From: Bathynomus jamesi
Taxonomy: Eukaryota > Arthropoda > Malacostraca > Isopoda > Cirolanidae
Length of the DNA: 64,000 nt
Direction: 5' to 3'
Assembly (NCBI GenBank): GCA_023014485.1
Contig: JAJOZX010000945.1
Coordinates: 450,501 to 514,500 of the forward strand
A program made the position numbers and the translations under genes. Positions 63,902 to 64,000 of this stretch are shown piece by piece; the stretch's first letter is position 1, and each line of letters opens with the position of its first letter. The notes beneath the pieces are model-generated. The model was not told where the DNA came from. It saw only the letters and a list, made by a program, of their open reading frames with translations, and searched no databases.

Positions 63902-64000
63902 ATTTTTTCATTTGTTGTTTTCTCTTTCTCGTCTTGCGCGGAATATCTCCTATACAAGCGTCGTTCTTTACGTTATTTATACTGCGTGTTCTTTGCAGTT

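Larger units (their letters stand above)
62553..64000. repeat. Tandem then inverted array of 266-bp tRNA-like units
   Basis: Four units run on the minus strand (tRNA-like parts at 62652, 62918, 63182 and 63448; periods 266, 264, 266). At 63519 the sequence flips and two units run on the plus strand (63560 and 63826; period 266), continuing out of the window. Each unit holds the tRNA-like part, a T-rich terminator, and about 190 bp of unique spacer including GTTATTTATACTGCG. Copies differ at only a few positions. Confidence 0.9.

Noticed and set aside
62596..63957. 107-codon frames (MYRRYSAQDEKEK type) in the tRNA-like array
   Set aside because: They run antisense through the tRNA-like segments and repeat with the 266-bp unit. 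No independent coding evidence.

Overview
This window is eukaryotic, from an invertebrate nuclear genome that is almost entirely transposon-derived. Evidence: genes interrupted by introns, mariner/Tc1 elements, non-LTR retrotransposons, Penelope-like elements, a Polinton/Maverick, a replication-type histone H3 copy, tRNA-like repeats with Pol III boxes, and very long (TA)n and (CA)n microsatellites. The mix fits an arthropod such as a chelicerate or crustacean, but nothing in the sequence fixes the species. There is no bacterial, operon-type or CRISPR content.

Layout. 0-2.5 kb: decayed LINE and a mariner. 2.55-7.52 kb: a DNA transposon with 17-bp terminal inverted repeats, an unusual RNase H-like transposase family, and two nested insertions (a hAT-type MITE and a SINE-like retroposon). 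7.5-9.3 kb: a tandem then inverted array of a 457-bp LTR-like unit. 9.4-10.0 kb: a histone H3 copy, broken by one stop codon, enclosed in 70-bp terminal inverted repeats. 10-14 kb: a LINE with PHD-like/CCCH ORF1, endonuclease and RT. 15.6-19.2 kb: a second LINE family with a 2A-like motif. 19.6-30.2 kb: a decayed Polinton (integrase, two uncharacterised proteins, ATPase, protein-primed DNA polymerase, then three small unknown genes here called C, A and B, partly duplicated). 30.2-35 kb: mariner and LINE debris. 34.9-40.8 kb: a compound Penelope-like element with pseudo-LTRs and an inverted third copy.

41-47 kb holds the only credible host gene: two short exons (43859-43961 and 46977-47142) whose splice phases match and which together spell the first half of an F5/8 type C (discoidin/fucolectin-like) domain. 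The intron is almost filled by a 2.5-kb element with CACTGG termini and a TTA target duplication, carrying an orphan protein family. A second copy of that element lies at 57.6-60.1 kb.

48-62 kb is dominated by a large fold-back. Left arm 51.66-54.30 kb and right arm 56.06-62.31 kb are inverted copies of a Polinton derivative keeping genes C and B, a shared upstream block, and only the first codons of the polymerase gene. The right arm later received a Tc1-like element and the CACTGG element. 62.6-64.0 kb is a 266-bp tandem array of tRNA-like units that also flips into an inverted copy.

How the parts relate: nearly all coding sequence is mobile-element machinery in various states of decay. 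The best leads are the H3-carrying TIR unit, the C/A/B gene set with its repeated upstream block, the fold-back Polinton derivative, the CACTGG orphan-family transposons, and the repeated head-to-head palindromic junctions (about 8.63, 33.6, 38.76, 54-56, 62.44 and 63.52 kb). The junctions could reflect real biology or an assembly/read artefact.
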